Positions 49,612 to 57,915 of a DNA stretch of 64,000 bases are shown here, piece after piece. The notes under the pieces are model-generated. The model had not been told where the DNA came from and made no database searches. It saw only the letters and a list, made by a program, of their open reading frames with translations. The stretch's first letter is position 1. Each line of letters begins with the position of its first letter. Origin of the DNA: an uncultured Eubacteriales bacterium (GTDB taxonomy: Bacteria > Bacillota > Clostridia > Christensenellales > CAG-917); NCBI GenBank assembly GCA_900548005.1, contig URIZ01000011.1, positions 1 through 64,000 on the forward strand. Reading direction: 5' to 3'. The position numbers and the translations under genes were made by a program.

Positions 49612-51912
49612 TCAGCTTGCATACACGACGTACTGATTGTCGCCGAGTTTGACGAACGCATAGCCGTGTCCGCCTTGCGCGGCATATTCGATGTACACGC
49701 ACATTGCGATATTGCCGTTGGCTCTGCTGTATGCAATGAGAACGTCACGCTCCACGCTCGATTCGATGTAGAAATCGTACGTCACTCCATTGTATGTAAA
49801 GAACGTGTTCTTGTAGACGTTGTACTCGGTGTTCGCCTTAGGAGTTGCGATTTTTGCCTGATGCGTCGTTGCAACCGCCTCATCGGTGACAAGGAAATAG
49901 CTGTAATTGAGATATTCCGTTCTGCCGCTTGCGCCGCCCACTTCCACGTCGCCCCAAGTGGTGTCCACAACGTACCACTCTCTCACGCCGTCGTTGTCGG
50001 CGTCAACAAGCACCTTGTTCCAAGCATGTCCGTATGCCGCTTTTTCGGAATCGGGCACGGCGGCGATATTGCTATTCGCATATCCGCTGACTCTGATTGC
50101 CTTGATGTTTTCCATGCCGCAAAGCAGCGCAAATGCCTTTGATTTGCCGTCACACACGGCTCTATGATCGTCAAACACGCCTTCAAGATAGAACGCGTTG
50201 TAACCGGACGTTCCGCTGCCCGTGCCGAGAGATGCGACCTTATAGTCATAGTCCACTTCGTTGACGATCCAATCGTATATTGCGGCGACTTTTTCAACGT
50301 CCGTCATATCGGCGGATATATAGTCGATAAGCACTTTTCTTGCCTTGTTGTAGAGAGCCTGCAATTTTTGTCCGCTCTCGTCGGCAGCAAACACGGGCTT
50401 GAACCCGCAAGACACGACTCGGTACAAATCGTTGGAGTTTGCAACGGTTGCGGTGTCCGTCTTTTCGTCAATGGGCAGAGATTCTCTCTTGTTTTCCACT
50501 TCCGAATATCTCAAAAACGCGGCTGCTTGTTTCACTGTTGCCTGAGGCTGATATGCCCCGGACGGAATGCCGAACTCGGTTGCGTCGCCAAATGTGAATC
50601 TTCCGATTGCTCCGCGCTTTTCCATAGAATAGGAATAATAGCCCGACTCATCGCCGCCCTGCTTGATTGCAAGCGACATGACGTCCGCAAATTCCGATTG
50701 AGAGACTGCCCAGTTTGCAACGGGCATATACATCTCAAAAGCCTTGTTTTTCTGATGTTGCGATATGGCGTATCCGACAAACTCGTCCACTTCTTGCTGA
50801 CACGTCACGTATCTGTCGCAATAGTTGCCGTTCCACAAAAACTTGTCCGTGATAGCGTTCTTTATATCTGTCGGGATTGCGTCAACGTCATAGGTCATAT
50901 AGTAGATTGTCACTCTTCTGCTCACAACGTTGCCGACTGTTGCCGTCACGATGTTTTTGCCTTCGTTCAAGCCGACGTTTTCGATATGCGTGGACTTCTC
51001 GCCGATTATGGACTTGCCCGAATGATCGAAACTCCACTCGCAATCCGCCGCCAAATTTGCCGTGGCAGGCGCAATCGACGCGCTCAATGCAAAGTGCAGC
51101 TTGTCGGACGTCTTTTGCACATAGTAGGTGTCCGTGGCAATCTTTGTGAATCTTGCGTCGTCTATGTTGACCGTCACGCTGTCCACAAGATCGTATTTTT
51201 CAACGAAAATCAGGCTGACGATTGTGGATTTTGCATCCATTCCGTCCGCGCTCACCTTGCAAGTGACGTCAACCGTCTTGGGCGCGCTTATGCCCGACAC
51301 GGAATAGGTATATCCTGCGCCGTCTGCGACTTTTTTGTCGTTTACAAACCATTCGACCGTCACTTTGAGATCGGGATCGAGATCGGCGGCGTTCCAACTC
51401 GCCGAAAGTTTTACGTCTTTAAGTCCGCCGATTATGTTTTGTTGGATCTTGCCGTCAACGATTTTCAACTCGTCTTGGCAAGCGATTGCGGGCGGATCGA
51501 GCTTTGCTTCCGCCACTCTGACTTTGATGCCTTCCGCGCGCACAAATTCGTTGACTTTTGCGTAATAAGAAAACGTCTTGCCGATGTCTTCTCTTTTGTG
51601 CGTGTAGGTGAGAATTTGCTCGTTTTTGAAAAGCGGAAGAGTTGAGTCTTTGCCGTCAAGCACTTCGTGCCATTCTATAGACGGATACAAAGCTCGTTTG
51701 TTGTTCCACACAACCGCAAGCGTAAATTCTTTGCCTGCCTGCACTTCGTACACGCCGTCCGTCTTCTCTTCCAGTCCTATGCGCGCAACCACGCTCGCAG
51801 ACGTGATTGTGTTGAGCGAATTGAAAAGACCGCAAGACGTCAAAAGCGCGCAAAGTAGCGCGATTGCAACCGCAACAAGCAGGATTTTGCCGATGTTTCT
51901 TGATTTTTTCAT
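49612..51912 (-). CDS. Surface lipoprotein with transglutaminase-like domain
   Basis: 766 residues. Lipoprotein signal (ILLVAVAIALLCALL) with lipobox LTSC. The first 340 residues look like tandem beta-sandwich (Ig-like) domains. A transglutaminase/protease core then has Cys in HRAVCDGKSKAFALL, His in GHAWNKVLVDADNDG and Asp in WYVVDTTWGD. Such lipoproteins may act as peptidases or crosslinkers at the cell wall; substrate unknown. Single gene, convergent with the helical-protein gene. Confidence 0.8.
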   Translation of the reverse strand: MKKSRNIGKILLVAVAIALLCALLTSCGLFNSLNTITSASVVARIGLEEKTDGVYEVQAGKEFTLAVVWNNKRALYPSIEWHEVLDGKDSTLPLFKNEQILTYTHKREDIGKTFSYYAKVNEFVRAEGIKVRVAEAKLDPPAIACQDELKIVDGKIQQNIIGGLKDVKLSASWNAADLDPDLKVTVEWFVNDKKVADGAGYTYSVSGISAPKTVDVTCKVSADGMDAKSTIVSLIFVEKYDLVDSVTVNIDDARFTKIATDTYYVQKTSDKLHFALSASIAPATANLAADCEWSFDHSGKSIIGEKSTHIENVGLNEGKNIVTATVGNVVSRRVTIYYMTYDVDAIPTDIKNAITDKFLWNGNYCDRYVTCQQEVDEFVGYAISQHQKNKAFEMYMPVANWAVSQSEFADVMSLAIKQGGDESGYYSYSMEKRGAIGRFTFGDATEFGIPSGAYQPQATVKQAAAFLRYSEVENKRESLPIDEKTDTATVANSNDLYRVVSCGFKPVFAADESGQKLQALYNKARKVLIDYISADMTDVEKVAAIYDWIVNEVDYDYKVASLGTGSGTSGYNAFYLEGVFDDHRAVCDGKSKAFALLCGMENIKAIRVSGYANSNIAAVPDSEKAAYGHAWNKVLVDADNDGVREWYVVDTTWGDVEVGGASGRTEYLNYSYFLVTDEAVATTHQAKIATPKANTEYNVYKNTFFTYNGVTYDFYIESSVERDVLIAYSRANGNIAMCVYIEYAAQGGHGYAFVKLGDNQYVVYAS

Positions 51913-52039
51913 AATGTCCCGTTGGGGCTGTAAAGCCGATTATTATGTTTATATTTTATTATTATTTTTATATAATGTCAATATGCTTAAATCCTGCTAG
52001 TTGTTGCCAAACTCGCGCGGTTATGCTAAAATTCAATTT

Positions 52040-52465
52040 ATGGACAACAATTCGATATTTTCGCTGACAACTCCAATAAGCAAGCAAGACGCGCTTGCCC
52101 TGCATCCGATGGCTCTTGCTTTTATAGGCGATGCGGTGCAATCTTTGTACACTCGCACGAGAGTCACCATCGGCTCAACGCAAAAGACGGGCGCGCTGCA
52201 CCACGAAGTCATCAAGGTGGTCAAAGCCGTCTCGCAAGCCGCCGAAGCGGAAAAATTGCTCCCGCTTTTCGATGAAGACGAACAAGACGTTTTCCGCCGC
52301 GCGCGTAACTGCAAAGTGCAAACAAGCGCAAAGCACGCCGAGATGAGCGAGTATAGACGCGCAAGCGGTTTCGAAGCGGTGCTGGGATATCTGTATCTTG
52401 TGGGCAACACTGCTCGCCTTGAAGAATTCTTGTCTATATGCTTTGAAGACAACATCAACAAATGA
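52040..52465 (+). CDS. mrnC: Mini-ribonuclease III
   Basis: 141 residues. A single RNase III catalytic domain without a dsRNA-binding domain: LALHPMALAFIGDAVQSLYT (signature with Asp), RARNCKVQTSAKHAEMSEYR and GFEAVLGYLYLVG with Glu. Mini-III matures 23S rRNA ends. ATG 52040 has only a weak site. Followed by rlmB exactly as in Bacillus (mrnC-rlmB). Confidence 0.92.
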   Translation: MDNNSIFSLTTPISKQDALALHPMALAFIGDAVQSLYTRTRVTIGSTQKTGALHHEVIKVVKAVSQAAEAEKLLPLFDEDEQDVFRRARNCKVQTSAKHAEMSEYRRASGFEAVLGYLYLVGNTARLEEFLSICFEDNINK

Positions 52466-52565
52466 TTCTTTCCGTTTCGGAAAGCGGAAAACCAACAAAA
52501 ACGGCGCAAGCCGATAAAAAACGGCGTAAGCCACGCTCGCAAAGCGCGAGCAAAAAAGGAAGAAT

Positions 52566-53291
52566 ATGTACATCTACGGTCGCAACCCCGTCAAAGAAGC
52601 CTATCGAGCAGGCAAAACAATAGACAAACTTTTCTTGCAAAAAGGAGAGTTCGATCCCATGCTCTCTCAAGTGTACAAACTTGCAAAAGAAGCGCGCACG
52701 GTCACGAGTTACGTTGACAAAAACATGCTTGACAAACTTGCAAACGGCGGCAATCACCAAGGCGTCGTCGCCGCCGTTACCGACTTTGAATATTGTGACG
52801 TTGACGACATCTTGAACCTTGCCAAGAGCAAAGAAGAGCCGCTGCTCATCGTCCTTCTCGACGGCATCACCGATCCACACAATCTCGGCGCAATCATAAG
52901 AAGCGCGGAGTGTTTCGGCGCACACGGCATAGTCATCCCCAAGCATAGAAGCGTCGGCGTCAACGACACCGTTGTCAAAGTCGCTTGCGGCGCAACCGAG
53001 CACATGCTCATTGCAAAAGTCACCAACATCAACGACACGATAAGAGACCTGAAAGAGCAGAATGTATGGGTTTATGCGACGGATTTTGACGGTAAAGCCC
53101 CGAAAGATGCAAATCTCAACGGAAATCTTGCAATCGTCATCGGCAGCGAAGGCGAAGGTATTCACCGCCTGACCAAAGAGCTTTGCGACGATACGCTCAC
53201 CATTCCGCAATACGGCATGGTCAACTCTCTCAACGCATCCGTCGCCGCCGGCATAGTGCTGTACGAGGCGATAAGACAACGCAGGAATTAA
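52566..53291 (+). CDS. rlmB: 23S rRNA 2'-O-ribose methyltransferase (RlmB/TrmH family)
   Basis: 241 residues. An N-terminal substrate-binding domain (MYIYGRNPVKEAYRAGKTID) precedes the SPOUT knot: LDGITDPHNLGAIIRSAECFG, VIGSEGEGIHRLTKE and MVNSLNASVAAGIVLYE, which bind S-adenosylmethionine. ATG with AAGGAAGA, in the 100-bp gap after mrnC that contains two AAACGGCG-AAGCC direct repeats. The stop is followed after 2 bp by repeat R2. Confidence 0.93.
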   Translation: MYIYGRNPVKEAYRAGKTIDKLFLQKGEFDPMLSQVYKLAKEARTVTSYVDKNMLDKLANGGNHQGVVAAVTDFEYCDVDDILNLAKSKEEPLLIVLLDGITDPHNLGAIIRSAECFGAHGIVIPKHRSVGVNDTVVKVACGATEHMLIAKVTNINDTIRDLKEQNVWVYATDFDGKAPKDANLNGNLAIVIGSEGEGIHRLTKELCDDTLTIPQYGMVNSLNASVAAGIVLYEAIRQRRN

Positions 53292-53293
53292 CA

Positions 53294-53447
53294 CAAAAGC
53301 CGTCATAGCGGCAACGGCATCGCTTGAAAGCAAGCAATGCCGAGAGCCGCATTAGGCTTTTGCTTAGCTAACCGCGCCGAAAATCTTTGACAGTTCAGTC
53401 ACGGACAAAAACTCCTGCCGCAATTTCGCAAGATTGTCGGCTTGGTG
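53294..53447 (-). repeat. Dispersed repeat R2, copy c, directly after rlmB
   Basis: Reverse of the copy at 13644-13802: ACAAAAGCCGTCATAGCGGC ... CCGAGAGCCGCATTAGGCTT ... ACTCCTGCCGCAATTTCGCA ... TTGTCGGCTTGGT. It joins the rlmB stop at the same boundary (ACAAAAGCC) at which copy b joins ispE. Confidence 0.78.
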
Positions 53448-53508
53448 GTTCGATTGGGTGGGACACCCACACCCGAAACGAAAACCTATTCGAAGTGTTC
53501 TTATAAAA

Positions 53509-53870
53509 GGAATGTGCGACTTCGAATACGGAACACGAGCCGCAACGGCGGCGAGCAAATAAGCGCCGAGCTTACGTCACACACAAGCCCATTTTGCAAC
53601 GATTACAACAAGTTGCAATCGTTTGCCTTTTGGTCTTTGTGTTCCTTTTTCCCACACGCCAAAAACTGCGCTTTCATCTTTCTTACTCTCGCACAAGTTC
53701 GCTTGTTTTTGACGTGCGGGAGCCCTTGTGTGTGAAGTACAAGTGAGCAAGTGCGTGTTGTTCTTTGCACTTGCGAACGAGTGACATAACAAGGGGACGA
53801 TACCTATCTATGCGAGTGCCGCCTGTCTTCCCCGCGAGCGACGGATAACATTGTAGAGAAAGCACTCTTC
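53509..53870 (-). repeat. Dispersed modular repeat R3, copy d
   Basis: Shares GGAATGTGCGACTTCGAA, ACGTCACACACAAGCCCATT and the TTTTTGACGTGCGGGAGCCC module with copy c, and a GGGGACGATACCTATCTATG module with copy e near 57600. Together with R2 and R4 it fills the 833-bp gap between rlmB and sigH, where Bacillus has rae1 (yacP). Confidence 0.7.
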
Positions 53871-54124
53871 TATACGAGTGGTGGAAGAAATACCGGCGCG
53901 GACCGGAAAGATGGGGTGTTCTATTTAGGGTTTTACACGCTTACCCCTTATAGAGCCGTGAACTTATAAAAAACTTATCGGGCGCAAAAATGGATTGTCG
54001 TTTCGTTTCCACGAGATTGCCACGCTTACGCTCGCAATGACAAAGTTTTTGAGTTGCGCCCGAAACGAAAACTTATCCATAAAATACTTGCATCTCAAAA
54101 TATGTGGAGAAAATAAAAACCATC
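53871..54124. repeat. R4-related repeat and leader upstream of sigH
   Basis: Contains TCGTTTCCACGAGATTGCC and ACGCTCGCAATGACAAAG near 53998-54050, related to the R4 copy at 57818 (GTCATCCTGAGC...CTCGTGGAAACGA). The CGCCCGAAACGAAAAC piece is shared with the 53470 and 57790 regions. The last 50 bp are the sigH leader. No gene supported. Confidence 0.5.
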
Positions 54125-54676
54125 ATGACAAAAGAGCAAGAGATAAAACTCATAAAAGCCGCGCAAAACGGCGACGTTGATGCAGAAAACGCCGTCGCGG
54201 TTTCCTATATGAATCTCGCAAAATCCATTGCTCGCTCTTTGGGCGTGATGGCGGATGCGGACGATCTTGCAGGCTACGGCATGCTGGGGCTTATGCGCGC
54301 TATACGCACGTATGACGAAAACGGCAAGGCAAGTTTCAAAACCTATGCGTCAACCTGCATACGCAACGCAATTGTGGACGCTTTGCGAAAACCGAGCGTG
54401 GACGCCGTCAATATAGACGAAGTGGCTTTGCCCGAATCCATGCAAACGGCGGTGCAAGATCCCGAAGATATTTTCATCGAAAACGAGACTTCCGCGCTGC
54501 TTTTCGATGCGATAACCGCCCTGCTCACCCCCGTGGAACTTGCCGTGCTGAAACTGCATCTCGAATGTCTTAGCTATGCCGAAATCGCAAAAGAACTGGG
54601 CATAGAGCAAAAGAAAGTGGACAACACCATATATTCTGCAAAGAAGAAAATCAAAAAACTGCTAAAAGACGAATAA
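54125..54676 (+). CDS. sigH: Sigma-70 family RNA polymerase sigma factor, SigH/Spo0H-like
   Basis: 183 residues from ATG 54125 (GGAG about 15 bp upstream; a GTG at 54104 is possible). Region 2 is seen in LAKSIARSLGVMADADDLAG and FKTYASTCIRNAIVDALRK, region 4 in LTPVELAVLKLHLECLSYAEIAKELGIEQKKVDN, with no region 1 or 3. The spacing and the DPEDIFIENE linker resemble Bacillus sigma-H. The mrnC-rlmB-sigH order also matches, which supports SigH, the early sporulation sigma factor. It is shorter than Bacillus SigH (218). Confidence 0.75.
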   Translation: MTKEQEIKLIKAAQNGDVDAENAVAVSYMNLAKSIARSLGVMADADDLAGYGMLGLMRAIRTYDENGKASFKTYASTCIRNAIVDALRKPSVDAVNIDEVALPESMQTAVQDPEDIFIENETSALLFDAITALLTPVELAVLKLHLECLSYAEIAKELGIEQKKVDNTIYSAKKKIKKLLKDE

Positions 54677-54693
54677 ATAGGCAAACAAAGCAA

Positions 54694-54718
54694 AATCGCC
54701 ATTACGGCGATTTTTTTT
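54694..54718 (+). terminator. Terminator of sigH
   Basis: AATCGCC / GGCGATT stem, 5-nt loop, then a run of T, 17 bp after the stop. Confidence 0.8.
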
Positions 54719-54808
54719 GACCTTTAAGCATATATAAAAGCCGCTCGCAAAATTGAAAGCGGTACTTTCCGTTTTCGTTATACCGAAAAACATCCGTAAA
54801 AAAAAAGA

Positions 54809-54838
54809 CGCTCGCAAAACTGCGAGCGCCTTTTTTTT
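54809..54838. terminator. Bidirectional terminator, mainly of the lipoprotein gene
   Basis: CGCTCGCA / TGCGAGCG stem with A-run before and T-run after, 20 bp from the stop of the minus-strand lipoprotein gene and facing sigH. Confidence 0.8.
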
Positions 54839-54858
54839 GATTTATGCGGGAGAAAAAA

Positions 54859-55908
54859 TTACTTTTTTTCAACTTTTGCAAACGTCACGTTGCCGTCAAG
54901 TCTGAGTTGAAGCGAGTCGGATGCGACATCATAGTGAGCCTTGCCGTTGAGATCTGCCTTTGCATTGTAGTCGCCGAGTGCGCCCAATTTGATGGTTGCA
55001 TCGAAAGAGCCGCTGATTGCAAAGTCGGATGCGTCTTCTGCGCTGTTGGCAGAAACTTTTGCGATGACCGTGAAGGATGCGCCGTAGCCGAATGCCTCGG
55101 TGTTGCCCGTGACGGTGACGATTGCGCCGTACTTGTTGTCAGCTTTGCCAAGCTCGATGGACACGCTTGCATTTGCAGCTGCCGTGCCACTGATGCCTGC
55201 GCCTGCATTCATTTCAAGAACGATCGAGCCTTTCTTGGTGGAGTATGCTTTGAGATTTGCAAATGCGCTTGCAGATGTTCCGTCAGCACCGAACGAGAAG
55301 ACCATTGCGTCTTTGTCGGTGTCAAAGGTTGCTTTGCCGGAGAAGGAAGCAAGCTCAATCTTGATGTCTTCTTTGCCTTCTTGTTTGACAACTCTCTCGA
55401 CTTTTGCATCGAAAGTGTAGTCTTTCTTGCCTTCAAGCTCTGCGCCTTCGAAGAGTTTGACATAAAGAGCAAGCTCTTCGGTTACGCTGTCACCGGTTTT
55501 GTCGTTGACATAGGTGTAGGTGATTGAGAACTTTTCGGAATAGTCTTTGTCATCGCTCTCCACTTTGTTGACGGAGATGCCGTTGTCGCCAAGGAATTTG
55601 TCCACTTTGCCGACTGCGCTTTCGATGATGGGAGAGACCATTTTGCCGATGCCGTTGATGGTTGCGTTTGCTGCCAAAGAAGCCGCGTCGTTTCCGACAT
55701 TGAGGTTGATGCCGGCCTTGAAATCGTCTGCGGACTCATCTGCTGCGGTGGATGCTCCGCCGAGTTGTGATGCCGCAACAGCAACAGCCGTGCCGAGAAC
55801 GTCGGAGTTGCTTGCAGTTTTGTCATTCTTGTCGCATGCCACAAACGCTACAACAGAGAGCGAAAGCACAAGCACTACGCAAAGAACGGATACAATTGCT
55901 TTTTTCAT
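54859..55908 (-). CDS. Putative lipoprotein of unknown function
   Basis: 349 residues. A signal peptide (AIVSVLCVVLVLSLSVV) with lipobox AFVAC leads to a body rich in Ala, Ser, Asp and Lys with regularly alternating beta-strand patterns (SIVLEMNAGAGISGTAAANA; KYGAIVTVTGNTEAFGYGAS). It has no cysteines or catalytic motif after the lipobox. The lipobox context AC-DKN is nearly identical to that of the OppA protein in this window. Likely a surface beta-rich protein; unknown role. Start has AAGGAG. Confidence 0.7.
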   Translation of the reverse strand: MKKAIVSVLCVVLVLSLSVVAFVACDKNDKTASNSDVLGTAVAVAASQLGGASTAADESADDFKAGINLNVGNDAASLAANATINGIGKMVSPIIESAVGKVDKFLGDNGISVNKVESDDKDYSEKFSITYTYVNDKTGDSVTEELALYVKLFEGAELEGKKDYTFDAKVERVVKQEGKEDIKIELASFSGKATFDTDKDAMVFSFGADGTSASAFANLKAYSTKKGSIVLEMNAGAGISGTAAANASVSIELGKADNKYGAIVTVTGNTEAFGYGASFTVIAKVSANSAEDASDFAISGSFDATIKLGALGDYNAKADLNGKAHYDVASDSLQLRLDGNVTFAKVEKK

Positions 55909-56279
55909 AATTCATTATCTCCTTAATGGGTTTTCTTTTTTTGCGTCACCTTTCGGCGACAACAATATAATACGATAGGCAAATAAAATAAGGCTAAACC
56001 AAACATAAAGATTTTCTAAAGAAACAAAAATTCAACCTAAAGTTTTTTATCCGCATCCACAACCCAAAACCGCGAATAAAACCTAAAACCCCACGGCGCA
56101 AAAGCGCAATCCGCGCATGTAGAACACGCATAATCGGGCGTATGGACGGGTGATATTCGGATATTTTTTTCAATTTCGCTTTACTTTTATTAAAATATAA
56201 TATATTATTATTGAGCATTCAAAAGAATGTATATTCCTTTCCCGCAAGGGACACATAGACCACAAGGAGGTAAAAAAGT
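55909..56279. other. Divergent intergenic region between the lipoprotein and rpsF
   Basis: 371 bp, AT-rich near 56180-56220 with several TATAAT-like hexamers that probably include the rpsF promoter. I cannot choose one. No gene supported. Confidence 0.5.
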
Positions 56280-56561
56280 ATGGACAAGTATGAAGTTCTC
56301 TACATCATTCGCTGTGACGTGGACGACGACAAACAGGCTCAAACCGTCGAAAAGTTTGAAAACCTCGTCGCAACCCTCGGCGGAACCGTTGATTCTTTGG
56401 ACAAATGGGGTTTGAGAAAGTTTGCTTACGAAATCAACAAGCAAAACGAAGGCTACTACGTTCTTATGAACGTCACCTGCACCAAAGAAGCTCAATCAGA
56501 ACTTGACAGATACATGCGCAACGACGAAAACGTCGTAAGACAAATGATCATCAAGAAATAA
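56280..56561 (+). CDS. rpsF: 30S ribosomal protein S6
   Basis: 93 residues. Opens MDKYEVLYIIRCDVDDDK and holds the conserved WGLRKFAYEINKQNEGYYVLM segment. Strong AAGGAGGT site. First gene of the rpsF-ssb-rpsR operon. Binds 16S rRNA together with S18. Confidence 0.97.
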   Translation: MDKYEVLYIIRCDVDDDKQAQTVEKFENLVATLGGTVDSLDKWGLRKFAYEINKQNEGYYVLMNVTCTKEAQSELDRYMRNDENVVRQMIIKK

Positions 56562-56577
56562 TCGCAAGGAGAAAAGC

Positions 56578-56961
56578 ATGAACAAAGTATTTTTGATCGG
56601 CAATTTGACCAAGGATCCGGAACTTGCTTCCACAAATAGCGGCATCAAATTCTGCAGATTTACACTTGCTGTGTCTCGTTCCTATTCAAAAGACGGCAAG
56701 AGAGAAACAGACTTTCTCCCCGTCGTGGTTTGGAGAGCTCAAGCAGACAACTGCGCTCGCTACCTCAAAAAAGGCAGCAAAGCGGCTATCAGCGGCAGCA
56801 TTCAAACAAGAAGCTACGACACGCAAGACGGTTCTCGTCGTTATGTGACTGAAATTGCAGCTGACGAAGTGCAATTCCTTTCCACAAAATCCGATGAAAA
56901 CGGCTCTGACGACGTCGATTTCGACGATCTCAAGCCCATCGACGAAGACCTTCCATTCTAA
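56578..56961 (+). CDS. ssb: Single-stranded DNA-binding protein
   Basis: 127 residues. OB fold starts MNKVFLIGNLTKDPEL and carries SGIKFCRFTLAVSRSY and ETDFLPVVVWRAQADNCARY. It keeps the acidic C-terminal tip DDLKPIDEDLPF used to recruit DNA-repair partners. Shorter than usual because the disordered linker is reduced. AAGGAG site, 16 bp after rpsF. Confidence 0.96.
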   Translation: MNKVFLIGNLTKDPELASTNSGIKFCRFTLAVSRSYSKDGKRETDFLPVVVWRAQADNCARYLKKGSKAAISGSIQTRSYDTQDGSRRYVTEIAADEVQFLSTKSDENGSDDVDFDDLKPIDEDLPF

Positions 56962-56981
56962 TTTTTTAAGGAGTTAAGAAA

Positions 56982-57230
56982 ATGGCTGAAGAAGTTAAAG
57001 CACCACGCGCACCCAAGAGAGTGCCCAAAAAGAAAGTGTGCACGTTCTGCGTCGACCACGTTGATGATATCGACTACAAGGACGTTGCAAAACTCAAAAG
57101 ATACACCACCGAGAAAGGAAAAATCCTTCCCCGTCGTATGAGCGGTGTGTGCGCAAAGCACCAAAGAACGCTCGCAGTCGCAATCAAGAGAGCAAGAGTT
57201 ATGGCTCTTCTCCCCTACAAAGCAGACTAA
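56982..57230 (+). CDS. rpsR: 30S ribosomal protein S18
   Basis: 82 residues. KKKVCTFCVDHVDDIDYKDV, GKILPRRMSGVCAKHQR and the final VMALLPYKAD are typical. The CxxC plus later Cys/His mark a zinc-binding (C+) form. AAGGAG site. Last gene of the operon. Its stop codon lies in the arm of a mirrored hairpin terminator. Confidence 0.97.
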   Translation: MAEEVKAPRAPKRVPKKKVCTFCVDHVDDIDYKDVAKLKRYTTEKGKILPRRMSGVCAKHQRTLAVAIKRARVMALLPYKAD

Positions 57231-57298
57231 AATTTATCGCAAGTTTACGAAAGACACGCTTTTGCGTGTCTTTCTTTTATTGCGATAAATTTTAGTCT
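57224..57298 (+). terminator. Nested terminator of rpsR with outer stem mirrored from the gene end
   Basis: An inner hairpin AAAGACACGC / GCGTGTCTTT (57250-57273) with T-rich tail is enclosed by a perfect 19-bp inverted repeat: AGACTAAAATTTATCGCAA at 57224-57242 and its complement at 57280-57298. The left outer arm contains the last rpsR codon and stop. The same inner arm recurs in the terminator at 57939. Confidence 0.85.
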
Positions 57299-57520
57299 TT
57301 CTACCGCACCGAGAATTTGCGCTATCAGTTCAAGCAAGGGCAAAAACTCCTGCCACATTTTCGCCAAATTATCGGTTTGGTGTCTGTGGCGGAACGCCAA
57401 CTCATGTACGTCAGTACATTAGGGTTGTCGCACAAGGGGCTTTTTCTCGCTCTTTATTCAATCTGCGGCGTTTAGTAGTCTATTATTTTTTCGTTTAATA
57501 CCCTAAATGCAATATTACCC
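57299..57520. repeat. R2 fragment and unassigned sequence after rpsR
   Basis: AACTCCTGCCACATTTTCGC and ATTATCGGTTTGGTG at about 57345-57385 match the left part of R2. 57400-57460 reads GTACGTCAGTACATTAGGGTT...CACAAGGGGCTTTTTCTCGCT, which resembles half an R1 element (compare 13891-13950). The rest has no recognisable content. Confidence 0.5.
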
Positions 57521-57770
57521 CTTCCCTTCGGGCTTTCTCCTACTTCTCGAACATATTACTTTCTCTACCTAACGACACATCGCTCGAAGAGGGGAAGTCG
57601 GCACTCGCATAAATAAGTATCGTCCCCTTATTATGCCACCACGCTTTGTGCGCCAGGCAGTAGCCAACAACACGGCACAGTCGCTCGTACATTTCGTCAA
57701 GCTCGGCGCTTATTTGCTCGCCGCCGTTGCGGCTCGTGTTCCGTCTTCGAAGTCGCACAGTCCGTTAATA
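57521..57770 (+). repeat. Dispersed modular repeat R3, copy e
   Basis: Shares CATAAATAAGTATCGTCCCC, CACGCTTTGTGCGCCAGGCA and the GCCGCCGTTGCGGCTCGTGT...TCTTCGAAGTCGCACAG module with the other R3 copies. It ends near AATAAGTACGCTACGAATAG, related to the 15-mer repeated at 13429 and 13461. Confidence 0.7.
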
Positions 57771-57817
57771 AGTACGCTACGAATAGGCTTTCGTTTCGGG
57801 CGCGACCTAAAAACTTT

Positions 57818-57860
57818 GTCATCCTGAGCTTGTCGAAGGATCTCGTGGAAACGAAACGAC
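57818..57860. repeat. Dispersed repeat R4, copy b
   Basis: GTCATCCTGAGCTTGTCGAA then GGATCTCGTGGAAACGAAAC, flanked by CGGGCGCG...GCGCCCG inverted sequence. Same family as the copy at 13515. Confidence 0.6.
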
Positions 57861-57883
57861 AAAAGCTTTTGCGCCCGTGCCGC

Positions 57884-57915
57884 AATTATTAATTATTCAT
57901 TATTAATTATTAATT
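57884..57915. repeat. AT-only repeat R5, copy b, providing the stop of the ComEC-like gene
   Basis: AATTATTAATTATTCATTAT followed by TAATTATTAATT, related in reverse to 22264-22298. The stop codon at 57910 falls inside it. Confidence 0.65.

Noticed and set aside
57400..57460. R1-like half element after rpsR counted as a full copy
   Set aside because: It has CACAAGGGGCTTTTTCTCGC and the GTACGTCAGTACAT core, but the partner arms are missing, so it is not listed as an intact element.
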